Origin: Idiomarina tyrosinivorans
GTDB lineage: Bacteria > Pseudomonadota > Gammaproteobacteria > Enterobacterales > Alteromonadaceae
Assembly (NCBI RefSeq): GCF_003987475.1
Contig: NZ_PIQH01000003.1
Span: 1-64,000 of the forward strand
Length of the DNA: 64,000 nucleotides
Direction of reading: 5' to 3'
Positions 56,113-64,000 of this stretch are shown here, in pieces (position 1 is the first letter of the stretch; every line of letters starts with the position of its first letter). The position numbers and the translations under genes are program-made. Below the pieces are notes generated by a model that saw nothing but the letters and a program-made list of their open reading frames with translations, searched no databases and was not told the DNA's origin.

Positions 56113-56934
56113 ATGTTTTGGGGAAAAGTACTGGGAGCGGTTGCGGGATTTTTATTTGCCCGTATTCCTGGTGCCATTATCGGCGTCCTTATAGGTCATT
56201 GGTTTGACCGTGGTGTAGCGCAAGACTTTAGTCAGCGCGGCGCTTTTGGACGCTACTTGTTCGGTACTGATAGGGCGGTAGGTGATGCGAGTTTTATCTA
56301 TACGCTATTTGCAGTACTCGGCCATTTAGCCAAAGCCAAAGGCCGTGTTACAGAGCAAGACATTGCTCATGCCAGTGCGCTAATGGATCGTTTCTATTTA
56401 CAAAACGACGCGCGCCGAGAAGCACAAAGCGCGTTCCGTGAAGGCAAACAACCGACCTTTCCACTCGAGCAAACACTGTGTGACTTTAAAGCGGCATTTT
56501 ACGGCAATATTGAGGTGCTTGAGCTGTTCATTGAGCAGCTTATCCGGATGGCGTTGGTGGATGGTAAACTAGACAAAACTGAGTACCAAGTGTTGTTGGC
56601 GGCTGCGAAAGCTCTCGGCTTTAATAAATTTCAATTAGACCAAGCGTTAATGATGCAAAAGGCGGGATTCCGCTTTCGTCGTTCGCAGCAACAACGTTAC
56701 CAGCAAAAAAGTCAGCACAACGATTTGGACGATGCCTACCAAATTCTGGGGGCGCATGCGTCAGACAGTGATGCCGAAATCAAGAAGACCTATCGTAAGC
56801 TGATGAGCCGACACCACCCAGATAAGTTAGCGGGGCAAGGGGTGCCTGAGAAAGTGATGAAAGAAGCGCAACAGCGTACCCAAGAAATTCAGGCAGCTTA
56901 CGAAACCATCAAAAAGCACCGCGGCATGCGTTAA
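56113..56934 (+). CDS. djlA: Co-chaperone DjlA
   Basis: This 273-residue membrane-anchored J-domain protein stimulates DnaK. An N-terminal glycine-rich membrane helix (about 6-28; VLGAVAGFLFARIPGAIIGVLIGHWFDRG) leads into a TerB-like acidic helical domain (about 55-180). A C-terminal J domain (about 205-272) carries the HPD motif (His235, Pro236, Asp237). Residues PGAIIGVLIG match the DjlA transmembrane dimerisation motif. AGGAGAAGG precedes the ATG. The lptD/djlA divergent arrangement is also found in E. coli, here with amgK-murU inserted between. Confidence 0.97.
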   Translation: MFWGKVLGAVAGFLFARIPGAIIGVLIGHWFDRGVAQDFSQRGAFGRYLFGTDRAVGDASFIYTLFAVLGHLAKAKGRVTEQDIAHASALMDRFYLQNDARREAQSAFREGKQPTFPLEQTLCDFKAAFYGNIEVLELFIEQLIRMALVDGKLDKTEYQVLLAAAKALGFNKFQLDQALMMQKAGFRFRRSQQQRYQQKSQHNDLDDAYQILGAHASDSDAEIKKTYRKLMSRHHPDKLAGQGVPEKVMKEAQQRTQEIQAAYETIKKHRGMR

Positions 56935-57728
56935 AAGCCCTGATATTTTGTCCAACCTTTAACACTGGCGGCGAGCTGTCGTAGCGCCGGTGCTCCGCGA
57001 CCATAAAGGCGCTGTTGACGGTAGCTCAAGTGTTGGTTTTTGTGTGCCAATTGGCGCCGATACTCGACCGTACTGGCGGCCCAGCGATTAGCGCTATCGG
57101 TCACCAGATCCAGCACCGGCAAGGTGGTTTCTGCTAGCTGTTTGGCCAGTTCGCGGTTGAGTTGGTATTGCGGCATGTAGGCATCAATCACTATCAATCC
57201 ATCAGGCATTTGTTCTGGGTGCTGTTGCAACCAGCGTAACAGCATCCCTGCACTGATTCCCTCAGCGACCCACAAACGAAACCCAGGTAACGCATCGGCA
57301 CGTTGTTGTAACGCCGCTAAGCGTTTGCCTAAGTCGTCGAGTAACGGCTGCAAAACGTCATCGTTCACTGGTTGAGGATATTCCGACGGCCCGGTTGCTG
57401 GCACTTGCAACATATCGGTTTGCAGTGGCTCAGGCGGTGCGACAAAGGCAAAGGTATGCCAGCCAAAGTCTGGCATCGTTGTTAGGAGCCGTGAGATGCT
57501 GGGCGACTGCAGCGGGTGTCTATTCCAGTCAGCAATGAGCAGGCTAGCGCCGCGCACGTAGGGCGTCATTTCTGCATAGCTTAAGGCTAAATAGCGGGCA
57601 TCATTCTCTCCAGTCAGCCACTCGGTGTGCTCTGGTGGAATGTAACGCTGCAGGTCGTCTTGCGCGGTCGCCATTGGCGCCGCGATCATCAGACTGGCGT
57701 AAAGCAAAAAGACGGAATGTATTCGCAT
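56931..57728 (-). CDS. DUF3530 family alpha/beta-hydrolase-like exported protein
   Basis: This 265-residue protein has a signal peptide (ending ATA) and an alpha/beta hydrolase-like body. A nucleophile elbow is visible as EGISAG (G-x-S-x-G), with ASLLIADWNRHP upstream and VIDAYMPQY and LDLVTDS downstream as candidate strands carrying an acid residue. This matches DUF3530, a family of unknown substrate. Its 3' end overlaps djlA by 4 bases (convergent). Activity on an ester or amide is inference from the fold. Confidence 0.85.
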   Translation of the reverse strand: MRIHSVFLLYASLMIAAPMATAQDDLQRYIPPEHTEWLTGENDARYLALSYAEMTPYVRGASLLIADWNRHPLQSPSISRLLTTMPDFGWHTFAFVAPPEPLQTDMLQVPATGPSEYPQPVNDDVLQPLLDDLGKRLAALQQRADALPGFRLWVAEGISAGMLLRWLQQHPEQMPDGLIVIDAYMPQYQLNRELAKQLAETTLPVLDLVTDSANRWAASTVEYRRQLAHKNQHLSYRQQRLYGRGAPALRQLAASVKGWTKYQGF

Positions 57729-57764
57729 GCCTTGTTATCGGTGGCGATGTTGAATTCTTGAGGG

Positions 57765-58430
57765 TTAAAACGGTGCCGGTAAGTAAAAATCTAGGGGATG
57801 TTCTGATACCGGATGGCACAACTGAATCCGCTCGGCATGCAAGTGAAGTCGCTGGGCAGCCTGATAGGCGGATTCGTGCGCGTAAAATTTATCCCCGATA
57901 ATGGGCGTATTTAATGCCTGCATATGGACGCGTAACTGGTGTGATCGCCCCGTGTGTGGGTATAGCTTTACACGTTGAATATCGGCGGTCATTGGCTTTT
58001 CTACGCGGTACCAAGTTTGGGCGGCTTTGCCAGCACTAAAGTCTAAATGTTGGCGCGGTCGATTCGGCCAGTCGCACTTCATGGGCAAATCAATAACCCC
58101 TTGTGAGGCGGGAAGCTGACCCCACACGTCGGCGACATATTGCTTACGTACTTGGCGTTGTTGAAACTGTCGACTCAAATGGCTTTGCGCAGGTTTACCA
58201 ATAGCAAACACGATCAACCCCGATGTCGCCATGTCTAAGCGGTGAATCAAACGGATGTCTGGCATCACGCGTTGTAGTCGGGTATACACCGAATCATAGT
58301 GAATCCGCTGTTTGCCCGGTACCGACAATAAGCCGCTTGGCTTATTCACCACTACCAATGCGTCATCGCGATAAACGATGTCTAAGTAGGGGGTTTGTGG
58401 TGGCGAATAAACAAACGGCCGATCAGTCAT
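57765..58430 (-). CDS. rluA: 23S rRNA/tRNA pseudouridine synthase RluA
   Basis: This 221-residue pseudouridine synthase modifies position 746 of 23S rRNA and U32 of several tRNAs. It has NKPSGLLSVPGK and the catalytic HRLDMATSGL (Asp in RLD), plus LYPHTGRSHQLRVHM. It lacks an S4 domain, and its compact size points to RluA rather than RluC/D. The ATG at 58430 overlaps the rapA stop by 4 bases, the same rapA-rluA order as in E. coli. Confidence 0.96.
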   Translation of the reverse strand: MTDRPFVYSPPQTPYLDIVYRDDALVVVNKPSGLLSVPGKQRIHYDSVYTRLQRVMPDIRLIHRLDMATSGLIVFAIGKPAQSHLSRQFQQRQVRKQYVADVWGQLPASQGVIDLPMKCDWPNRPRQHLDFSAGKAAQTWYRVEKPMTADIQRVKLYPHTGRSHQLRVHMQALNTPIIGDKFYAHESAYQAAQRLHLHAERIQLCHPVSEHPLDFYLPAPF

Positions 58431-61177
58431 CGTGGTACATTCACCCAAATACGCACGGCGGCTAAGTTCACGCTTGCTTCCGATAGCGCCTCGCTAAGGG
58501 CGTTTTGGCGCTCGCTAATGGCTGCTTTTTCGTCGTCCCGCACCGCCGGGTTTACCGCGGCCAAATAGTCCATACGTTGCAGCTGCTCAGCAAATTGTTG
58601 CTGCAATTGCTGTTGTAAGCTGTGTAACTGCGCTTGTGCCATTTCTTCTGCTTGTTGCTCGGTTGTTAGCAGCAGCGTTTGTAACGGCTGGCGCAGTTGC
58701 TTGAGCAGTTCACGAGAGAATTGCTTATCGCTATAGGTGCCTTGTTGCTCCAATGCTTTGGAACTGACTTTTTGGCTTAAATCGCGGCCTTGACTATCAA
58801 CCAGCAAGCGGTAGCTGGCGCCGGCGAAAAATTCTTGCAAGGCATAACGCTTTGGAGCTTGCGCACGAACTTCATAGTCGGCCTCCAAAAACCACGTCCC
58901 CGCCGGTAACGCTTTGTTATTTAACTGCGCCACACACACGCGTCCAAACTGCCTATCACAGAGGGTCTCAAGAGCCGCTTGCGTCATCGGGTGATCCCAG
59001 CTTAACCAATCAACATCTTCACGGGCTAACGCCGTTTCGCGGTCAAAGGTCACTCGGCTGCCTTCGTCACTCAAACCGGGTAAAGCCGGAATGCGCATAT
59101 GTTCGGTAGGGGTAAGCAACCAACTATTGTTATCAAGCGCCTCATAGTGGATGCCAAAACGGTCCCAAAAGCGGTTAAGGAAGTCGGCTAAATCGTTTTC
59201 TTGGTTAAACGTTTGTACTGCATCCACCCATTCATCGGCTTGGGGCTGACGACACGCACTGAGTTCTTGCAGGCGGTTGCGCCCCGCTTCGTGCTGCTGG
59301 GTGAGTTGTTGATGTTGCTGCTGGGTTTGTTGCAATAACTGTTCTAGGGCTTTACTGCCGCCATTCAATGCGCGTTGTAGTTGTTCAGCGACTGCTTCGC
59401 GGACACTAAAGCCGACTGGATTACATTGTTCAAAGGCGTTCATTCCCTGCTGATACCAAGGGTACAATATCGCCTCGTCTTCATCCTCTCGGTACGGCAC
59501 GTAAATGGTAATGTCATGTTGTTGGCCAATACGGTCTAAGCGGCCGATGCGTTGCTCCAGTAAATCAGGGTTACTGGGCAGGTCGTAAAGTACCAGATGA
59601 TGGACAAACTGGAAGTTGCGCCCTTCACTACCAATTTCTGAACAGAGGAGAATACTGGCTCCCTCTTCGTCACTGGCAAAGAAAGCCGCGGCGCGGTCAC
59701 GCTCGATTAAGCTCATTTGTTCGTGGAATACAGCGGCATGAATACCGGCACTCACCCTTAAGGCTTCATACAACGCCATCACCTGTTCGGTGGATTGGCA
59801 GATCAGTAGTGCTTTTTCCCCACGGTTATTACGCAGAAAATCGATAAGCCAGGCATATTTCGGATCGCCTTCCCACCACGGTTCAAGCGCTACAGCTTCC
59901 GTTAGTGGTATTGCTTCGACACGGCGTTTGGGAAAGCCGCCTACCGATTGGCGGCGGTTACGGAAGATGACCCTTCCAGTTGCATGGCGGTCGAGCAAAT
60001 CGTTCAGCCATTTGCGGTAATGTTGCGGATTGTTGTCGCTGCCGTCGGCTAAATCTAGATACTCATTGAGTTGTTGCCATTGCTCGGTTGATAACGGTTG
60101 TTCGCTCGCCAACTGCTGTGCCAATGGTGCTAACTGTTGGTATTGTGCTTGTTGCTGGTTGAACTGGGCGAAATCGTGGAAGCGTTCAGCATCGAGCATT
60201 TGCAGGCGGCTAAATTGTGCCTCAGGACCTTCCTGATCTGGTGTGGCGGTGAGCAGCAACAATCCGGGAATGCGCGTGCTCAGCGAATGCACCGCCGCAA
60301 ATTGTGGTTGTTGTGGATGAATGTGGTGGGCTTCATCCAACACCAACAAATCAAATTCAGCCTCCGCAATAGCGTCGGCCCAACGCGGCTCGGTCAGCAA
60401 GTTCTGGCTAACTAAAATATGCTGCGCAGCAAGGAACGGATTTTCGCCTTGCTCTGCTTCAACCAGACAGCGTTCTTCGTCAAATAGGCTCAGCGTAATC
60501 GCAAAGCGCCGCTGCATTTCCACAATCCATTGGTGCAACAAGCTATCAGGAACCGCAATCAACACCCGTTGGCTGCGTCCTGTGGCAATGCGGCGCTTAA
60601 TAATTAAGCCGGCTTCAATGGTTTTACCCAAACCCACTTCATCGGCCAACATCACCCGTGGGGCAAAGCGGTCGGCAACCGTTTTAGCGACATAAATCTG
60701 GTGGGCTAATAATTGCACGCGGGCGCCAAGCAGGCCTGCGACTTCACTTTGTTGCCATGCCACTTTGGCATTATGGGCCTGGCGGCGCAGTTGAAATAAG
60801 TCCAGCCGATCAGCCTTAACCGCAAGCACTTGGCTGAGCACTGGGTTCAGTGCCACTTGGTGGTGGATTTGCGACTCCATCACTACGTGTTCGTCGTCAC
60901 CGTCGTCAGGACGCACTAGGTAGACCATCAGTCCGCCTTGTTGTTGCACGTTTAACACGGTAAACCACCAACCTTCAAAATGCTGGGCGCGTTGCTCAGG
61001 TTGTAACTGAAAACGTGCCAGCGGCGCACTGTGGGTGGCGTAGAAACGGGTTTCATCTACGGCGGGAAAATGAATGGAGAGCTGGCGGCCGGAGACGTCC
61101 GTCACCAAGCCCAAGCCTAAATCAATTTCTGTTTCACTTAGCCAACGCTGGCCCACCGTAAATTCTGCCAAAATCAC
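58427..61177 (-). CDS. rapA: RNA polymerase-associated ATPase RapA
   Basis: This 916-residue Swi2/Snf2-type ATPase helps recycle RNA polymerase. It opens with FTVGQRWLSETEIDLGLGLV (a Tudor-like domain). It carries the helicase motifs LADEVGLGKTIEAGLI (Walker A), LLVLDEAHH (DEAH), LLTATPDQ, and later LLCSEIGSEGRNFQFVHHLVLYDLP and QRIGRLDRIGQ. It is about 50 residues shorter than E. coli RapA (968). The GTG at 61177 is given as start. A TTG at 61171, with GGTGAGG 5 nt upstream, may be the real one. A long glutamine-rich segment (about 625-650) is a local peculiarity. Confidence 0.96.
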   Translation of the reverse strand: MILAEFTVGQRWLSETEIDLGLGLVTDVSGRQLSIHFPAVDETRFYATHSAPLARFQLQPEQRAQHFEGWWFTVLNVQQQGGLMVYLVRPDDGDDEHVVMESQIHHQVALNPVLSQVLAVKADRLDLFQLRRQAHNAKVAWQQSEVAGLLGARVQLLAHQIYVAKTVADRFAPRVMLADEVGLGKTIEAGLIIKRRIATGRSQRVLIAVPDSLLHQWIVEMQRRFAITLSLFDEERCLVEAEQGENPFLAAQHILVSQNLLTEPRWADAIAEAEFDLLVLDEAHHIHPQQPQFAAVHSLSTRIPGLLLLTATPDQEGPEAQFSRLQMLDAERFHDFAQFNQQQAQYQQLAPLAQQLASEQPLSTEQWQQLNEYLDLADGSDNNPQHYRKWLNDLLDRHATGRVIFRNRRQSVGGFPKRRVEAIPLTEAVALEPWWEGDPKYAWLIDFLRNNRGEKALLICQSTEQVMALYEALRVSAGIHAAVFHEQMSLIERDRAAAFFASDEEGASILLCSEIGSEGRNFQFVHHLVLYDLPSNPDLLEQRIGRLDRIGQQHDITIYVPYREDEDEAILYPWYQQGMNAFEQCNPVGFSVREAVAEQLQRALNGGSKALEQLLQQTQQQHQQLTQQHEAGRNRLQELSACRQPQADEWVDAVQTFNQENDLADFLNRFWDRFGIHYEALDNNSWLLTPTEHMRIPALPGLSDEGSRVTFDRETALAREDVDWLSWDHPMTQAALETLCDRQFGRVCVAQLNNKALPAGTWFLEADYEVRAQAPKRYALQEFFAGASYRLLVDSQGRDLSQKVSSKALEQQGTYSDKQFSRELLKQLRQPLQTLLLTTEQQAEEMAQAQLHSLQQQLQQQFAEQLQRMDYLAAVNPAVRDDEKAAISERQNALSEALSEASVNLAAVRIWVNVPR

Positions 61178-61344
61178 CTCACCGTTACAGCTGTTTGAAA
61201 AAACGCGCGCAATAGTAACGAAAGCACCCGCAAAGGTAAAAAAATTTCCGTTTATTACGGTTTTGTCATCACGCTTTTGCCGAACCTAGACTAAGCTTGT
61301 CATAAAACCATAAGAAAACGCTAACGACAAAGGTAGGTGCTGAT

Positions 61345-62730
61345 ATGTCGGAAACCCTTGCCAAGTACTTCGTCCTCGATACCAATATCCTTCTGCACGA
61401 TCCGCTCGCATTCCTGAACTTTGATGAACACAACGTAATGATACCCATGGTGGTGTTAGAAGAGCTGGATAATATCAAAGACCGGCAAAAAGACGTGAGC
61501 CGTGATGCTCGCGTCGCCATCCGCTCGTTAGAGGATGTACTAAAAGATGCCACCCCAGAACAGATTGTCGACGGTGTGCCGTTACAACGCGTTCAGGGTG
61601 ATCACCAAGCGTCGGGAACGCTGGCAATCTTCCCTGATTACGAGTTGCAGCAACAAGAGTCCGTGTTGTCGTTAAAGGAGAATGATCATCGCATTATTCA
61701 GGCTGCCTTAGAGTTACAGCGTAAACACGCTCCGGCAACCGTGGTATTGGTGACCAAAGACATTAATATGCGCCTGAAGGCGAAAGGCGCTGGGGTTAAA
61801 TTTGTCGAAGATTATCGTACTGACCAATTAATCGACGACATTCGCCTACTGACCAAAGGCTTTTATGAGTTTCCGGGCGATTTTTGGGAAGGTGTCGGTG
61901 ATGTTGAAAGTCGGCAGGATGGGCGCGATACCTATCATTCCATTTCCCGCGAACTATTCCCACAACTGTTTTACAACGAATATGTGATTGACGAAACCGG
62001 CGAGTTTGCGGCGCGCGTGAGTGGCTACGACGAGCACCATGTAGAGCTGTTAGACCTCGGTTATGAGCGGTTGATGGCCTACGATGCTTGGGGCATCCAC
62101 CCGAAAAATATTTATCAGGGCATGGCGTTGCATGCGTTACTCGATACCAGTCTTGATATGGTGATCTTGACGGGGCCGGCGGGTAGCGGGAAAACGTTAC
62201 TGGCGCTCTCAGCTGCATTAGAAATGGTGATCGAGCAGGGTATTTATGAAAAAATCATTGTCACTCGAAATACCCCCGAAATCGCCGAATCTATTGGTTA
62301 CCTACCCGGAACCGAAGAAGAAAAAATGGCACCTTGGTTGGCGGCTATAACCGACTCGTTGGAGGTGTTGCATAAAAACGACGAGAGCATGGAGTCGAGC
62401 CTGAATTACATCATGAAGAAGGCCAACATCCAGTTTAAGTCGCTGAACTTTATGCGTGGCCGCTCTATTCAAAATGCTGTGGTGTTGTTAGATGAAGCGC
62501 AAAACTTAACGGCGTCGCAACTTAAGACCATCATCACGCGTTGTGGGGAAAATACCAAATTGGTGTTATCCGGCAACTTGGCACAAATTGACAGTTATTA
62601 CCTTACCGCGGTCACATCAGGCTTAACCTATGTGACCGAGCGCTTTAAAGATTATCCTGGTAGCGCCACGGTTAACTTGAATGGTGTGGTACGCAGTTCA
62701 CTAGCGCAGTACGCGGAGGAGAATTTATAG
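61345..62730 (+). CDS. PIN-PhoH fusion ATPase (PhoH2 type)
   Basis: This 461-residue cytoplasmic protein fuses an N-terminal PIN ribonuclease domain (about 5-150) to a C-terminal PhoH ATPase. The PIN acidic residues are visible in FVLDTNILLHDP (Asp12), VLEELD, SRDARVAIR and VTKDINMRLKA. The PhoH domain has Walker A GPAGSGKT (277-284), VTRNTPEIAESIGYLPGTEEEKM and LLDEAQNL. PhoH2 proteins couple RNA unwinding to cleavage. No antitoxin-like partner (PhoAT type) precedes it, which is usual in gammaproteobacteria. GGTAGGTGCTGAT lies before the ATG. It is divergent from rapA. Confidence 0.95.
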   Translation: MSETLAKYFVLDTNILLHDPLAFLNFDEHNVMIPMVVLEELDNIKDRQKDVSRDARVAIRSLEDVLKDATPEQIVDGVPLQRVQGDHQASGTLAIFPDYELQQQESVLSLKENDHRIIQAALELQRKHAPATVVLVTKDINMRLKAKGAGVKFVEDYRTDQLIDDIRLLTKGFYEFPGDFWEGVGDVESRQDGRDTYHSISRELFPQLFYNEYVIDETGEFAARVSGYDEHHVELLDLGYERLMAYDAWGIHPKNIYQGMALHALLDTSLDMVILTGPAGSGKTLLALSAALEMVIEQGIYEKIIVTRNTPEIAESIGYLPGTEEEKMAPWLAAITDSLEVLHKNDESMESSLNYIMKKANIQFKSLNFMRGRSIQNAVVLLDEAQNLTASQLKTIITRCGENTKLVLSGNLAQIDSYYLTAVTSGLTYVTERFKDYPGSATVNLNGVVRSSLAQYAEENL

Positions 62731-63678
62731 TGGCGCAACTTGGTATTGGTTACGGCTAATCGCCAATTTACTGTCTTCGGCAATTTGGCCGGCTGGCATC
62801 AGTGCTGGGCCGGCCACTTCGATCAACACATAGGAATAGCCGCTATCATCTAAGGTCTCATCGTCGCTGCGCTGGGTTACGCTAACTGCCACCAGCGCAT
62901 GCTTCGGTAGATACACAATAGCAGCGCTAACGTTAGGCATAATCTGCCTCACCAAAGCCAGCATCAATGTTGCTTTGCTGTCGCAATCCCCTTGGTTGTT
63001 GGCAAGCAGTTGTGCTGGCGGCTCATATCCTTGGCCGCGACTTTCGCTGTCGTCGGTCAGTGGGTTATACGGAATGCTCTGCACGAAACTGGCGAGCAAA
63101 TCGAGATAATTACGTTGGGTGTTGTCGCCTAGAATACTATTAAAAGCACGAGCTAATGGAGCAATCTTGGGTGTCACCGCGCGCGCTATGCCTAAATGGT
63201 CGGGAATAATCCCCGGCGCGCTCAATGGCAGATTTAATTGGCGATAATAATTGGCTTCGAGGTAATCTTGCCATTGTTGCTGATAGTAGCTTTGCGCTTG
63301 TTGTAGATGCTCTTTCAGGGTGTCGGTTAAGCGCCCTTGGTATTCAATAGATAACGTCTGTTCGCGTGGTGACAGGGTGGCATAAATGCGGCTCCAACGC
63401 TGTTGCTGAAAATAGCGATTTAACCGATAACGCAATTCCCGGTTAGCGCGCTCGCGCTGGTAACTACGATATTTTTCAAAGGGTTGGAAAAATTCATCAC
63501 GGTCGACAGCAAAACGGATGTCGTAGGACTGCTGGTTGCTGTCACGCCAGCGATAATGAAATTGGTACTGGCCATCATTAAGTTGTTTATCAAAAGCGAG
63601 CTGCTGAGCGCAGACGCTAGGCGCTGCGCTCAGGAGAAGGAGGCACGCCATCCATGTTTGGCGGCGGCATAGCTTCAT
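62725..63678 (-). CDS. Uncharacterised exported transglutaminase-like protein
   Basis: This 317-residue protein has a signal peptide (ending VCA, about 1-24). An arginine/glutamine/tyrosine-rich helical middle is followed by a C-terminal domain with a papain/transglutaminase-like triad pattern: Cys232 in QGDCDSKATLM, His260 in YLPKHALVAV, and Glu287 in YVLIEVAGPA. The motif GDCDSKA resembles that of bacterial transglutaminase-like proteases. I do not recognise a named family. The stop overlaps the convergent PIN-PhoH gene by 6 bases, and the start overlaps the upstream small gene by one base. It could be an envelope peptidase or amidase. Confidence 0.82.
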   Translation of the reverse strand: MKLCRRQTWMACLLLLSAAPSVCAQQLAFDKQLNDGQYQFHYRWRDSNQQSYDIRFAVDRDEFFQPFEKYRSYQRERANRELRYRLNRYFQQQRWSRIYATLSPREQTLSIEYQGRLTDTLKEHLQQAQSYYQQQWQDYLEANYYRQLNLPLSAPGIIPDHLGIARAVTPKIAPLARAFNSILGDNTQRNYLDLLASFVQSIPYNPLTDDSESRGQGYEPPAQLLANNQGDCDSKATLMLALVRQIMPNVSAAIVYLPKHALVAVSVTQRSDDETLDDSGYSYVLIEVAGPALMPAGQIAEDSKLAISRNQYQVAPL

Positions 63679-63968
63679 TAGAATTTCATTTCCGTAATCG
63701 GGCTTTCGGTGTATTTCAGGTCAACCTGATATTCCACGCCGCCAGCGCGCACAAAGAAGTAAGTCTTGTCGCGTTTAAACAATTCTTGTAGGGAAATATT
63801 CTTAACGCCAGGACGCCGTTCCGGTTCCCAGTCGCTTAATTCAACCGAATATTTACTAACCAAAATGTTTGGGTAGCGGTCGGCTGTCACCAACAACAAT
63901 TGCTTTGATTCGTCTTTTAGGGTGATGGTGTTACCGGTTACGGTATAAGGTTCTTCATTGCCAAACAA
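63678..63968 (-). CDS. Small uncharacterised protein upstream of the transglutaminase-like gene
   Basis: This 96-residue protein has no signal peptide or membrane segment. It is mixed charged/beta-like (YTVTGNTITLKDESKQLLLVTADRYPNIL and FFVRAGGVEYQVDLKYTE). The start is a TTG at 63968 with AGAGG about 9 nt upstream; an in-frame stop lies 9 bases further upstream, so the gene is complete in the window. It is coupled to the downstream gene by a one-base overlap (TAATG), suggesting that the two act together. The family is not recognised. Confidence 0.7.
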   Translation of the reverse strand: MFGNEEPYTVTGNTITLKDESKQLLLVTADRYPNILVSKYSVELSDWEPERRPGVKNISLQELFKRDKTYFFVRAGGVEYQVDLKYTESPITEMKF

Positions 63969-64000
63969 AATCGGCTACCTCTAAAACTGGCTTAACATTG

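Overview
The window is a dense gammaproteobacterial chromosome segment of about 50% GC. Gene content and order fit a marine Alteromonadales-type genome, and Idiomarinaceae (Idiomarina/Pseudidiomarina) is my best guess. That guess is inferred from synteny and protein style, because no search was possible. There are no phage genes, transposase genes, CRISPR arrays or tRNAs. Nearly all of it is core genome, and the unusual material sits in the two gene-free stretches of more than 300 bases.

Layout: (1) 11-175 is the tail of an rRNA operon (5S rRNA and terminator). (2) 193-657 is an array of GTAG-type REP hairpins. (3) 740-9499 runs rightward: TonB-dependent receptor, pspA with a small membrane protein behind a candidate sigma-54 promoter, PCu(A)C copper chaperone, DUF2333 protein, outer-membrane barrel, HupE/UreJ protein, and a REC-DUF3369-GGDEF-EAL regulator. 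(4) 9493-14082 runs leftward: fbp, then ppa, then a four-gene DUF2796/ABC/FtsX/DUF3299 cassette resembling zinc-linked Zrg systems. (5) 14217-20222 runs rightward: mpl, ubiX, a yadGH-like ABC exporter, a TrmB-like methyltransferase and the aspartate decarboxylase panP. (6) 20219-26984 runs leftward: the block sfsA-dksA-gluQ-(extra gene)-pcnB-folK-panB-panC, in the E. coli order. (7) 27044-43393 carries pepB, thpR, hrpB, mrcB, hemL, pyrB, hemJ, a ClC channel, a DUF6776 protein, erpA, pepQ, anmK and an M23 peptidase. (8) tyrS is followed by about 900 gene-free bases holding two inverted, highly structured modules, then a chemoreceptor. (9) 47743-54333 is the conserved lptD-surA-pdxA-rsmA-apaG-apaH operon, with amgK-murU-djlA divergent from it. 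(10) 56931-63968 holds a DUF3530 protein, rluA, rapA, a PIN-PhoH ATPase and two uncharacterised genes.

Functional links: mpl, anmK, amgK and murU together give two routes for recycling muramic acid from the cell wall, next to the wall enzymes mrcB and the M23 peptidase. panP, panB, panC and folK cluster vitamin precursor synthesis, with panP probably supplying beta-alanine. hemL and hemJ belong to haem synthesis.

Main observations: two diverged copies of a roughly 300-nt structured element (44904-45204 and 45260-45582) whose helices are kept by compensatory changes; a three-unit REP array (193-657) that also shows a compensatory pair; and pcnB, which appears to start at an AUU codon, as it does in E. 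coli.
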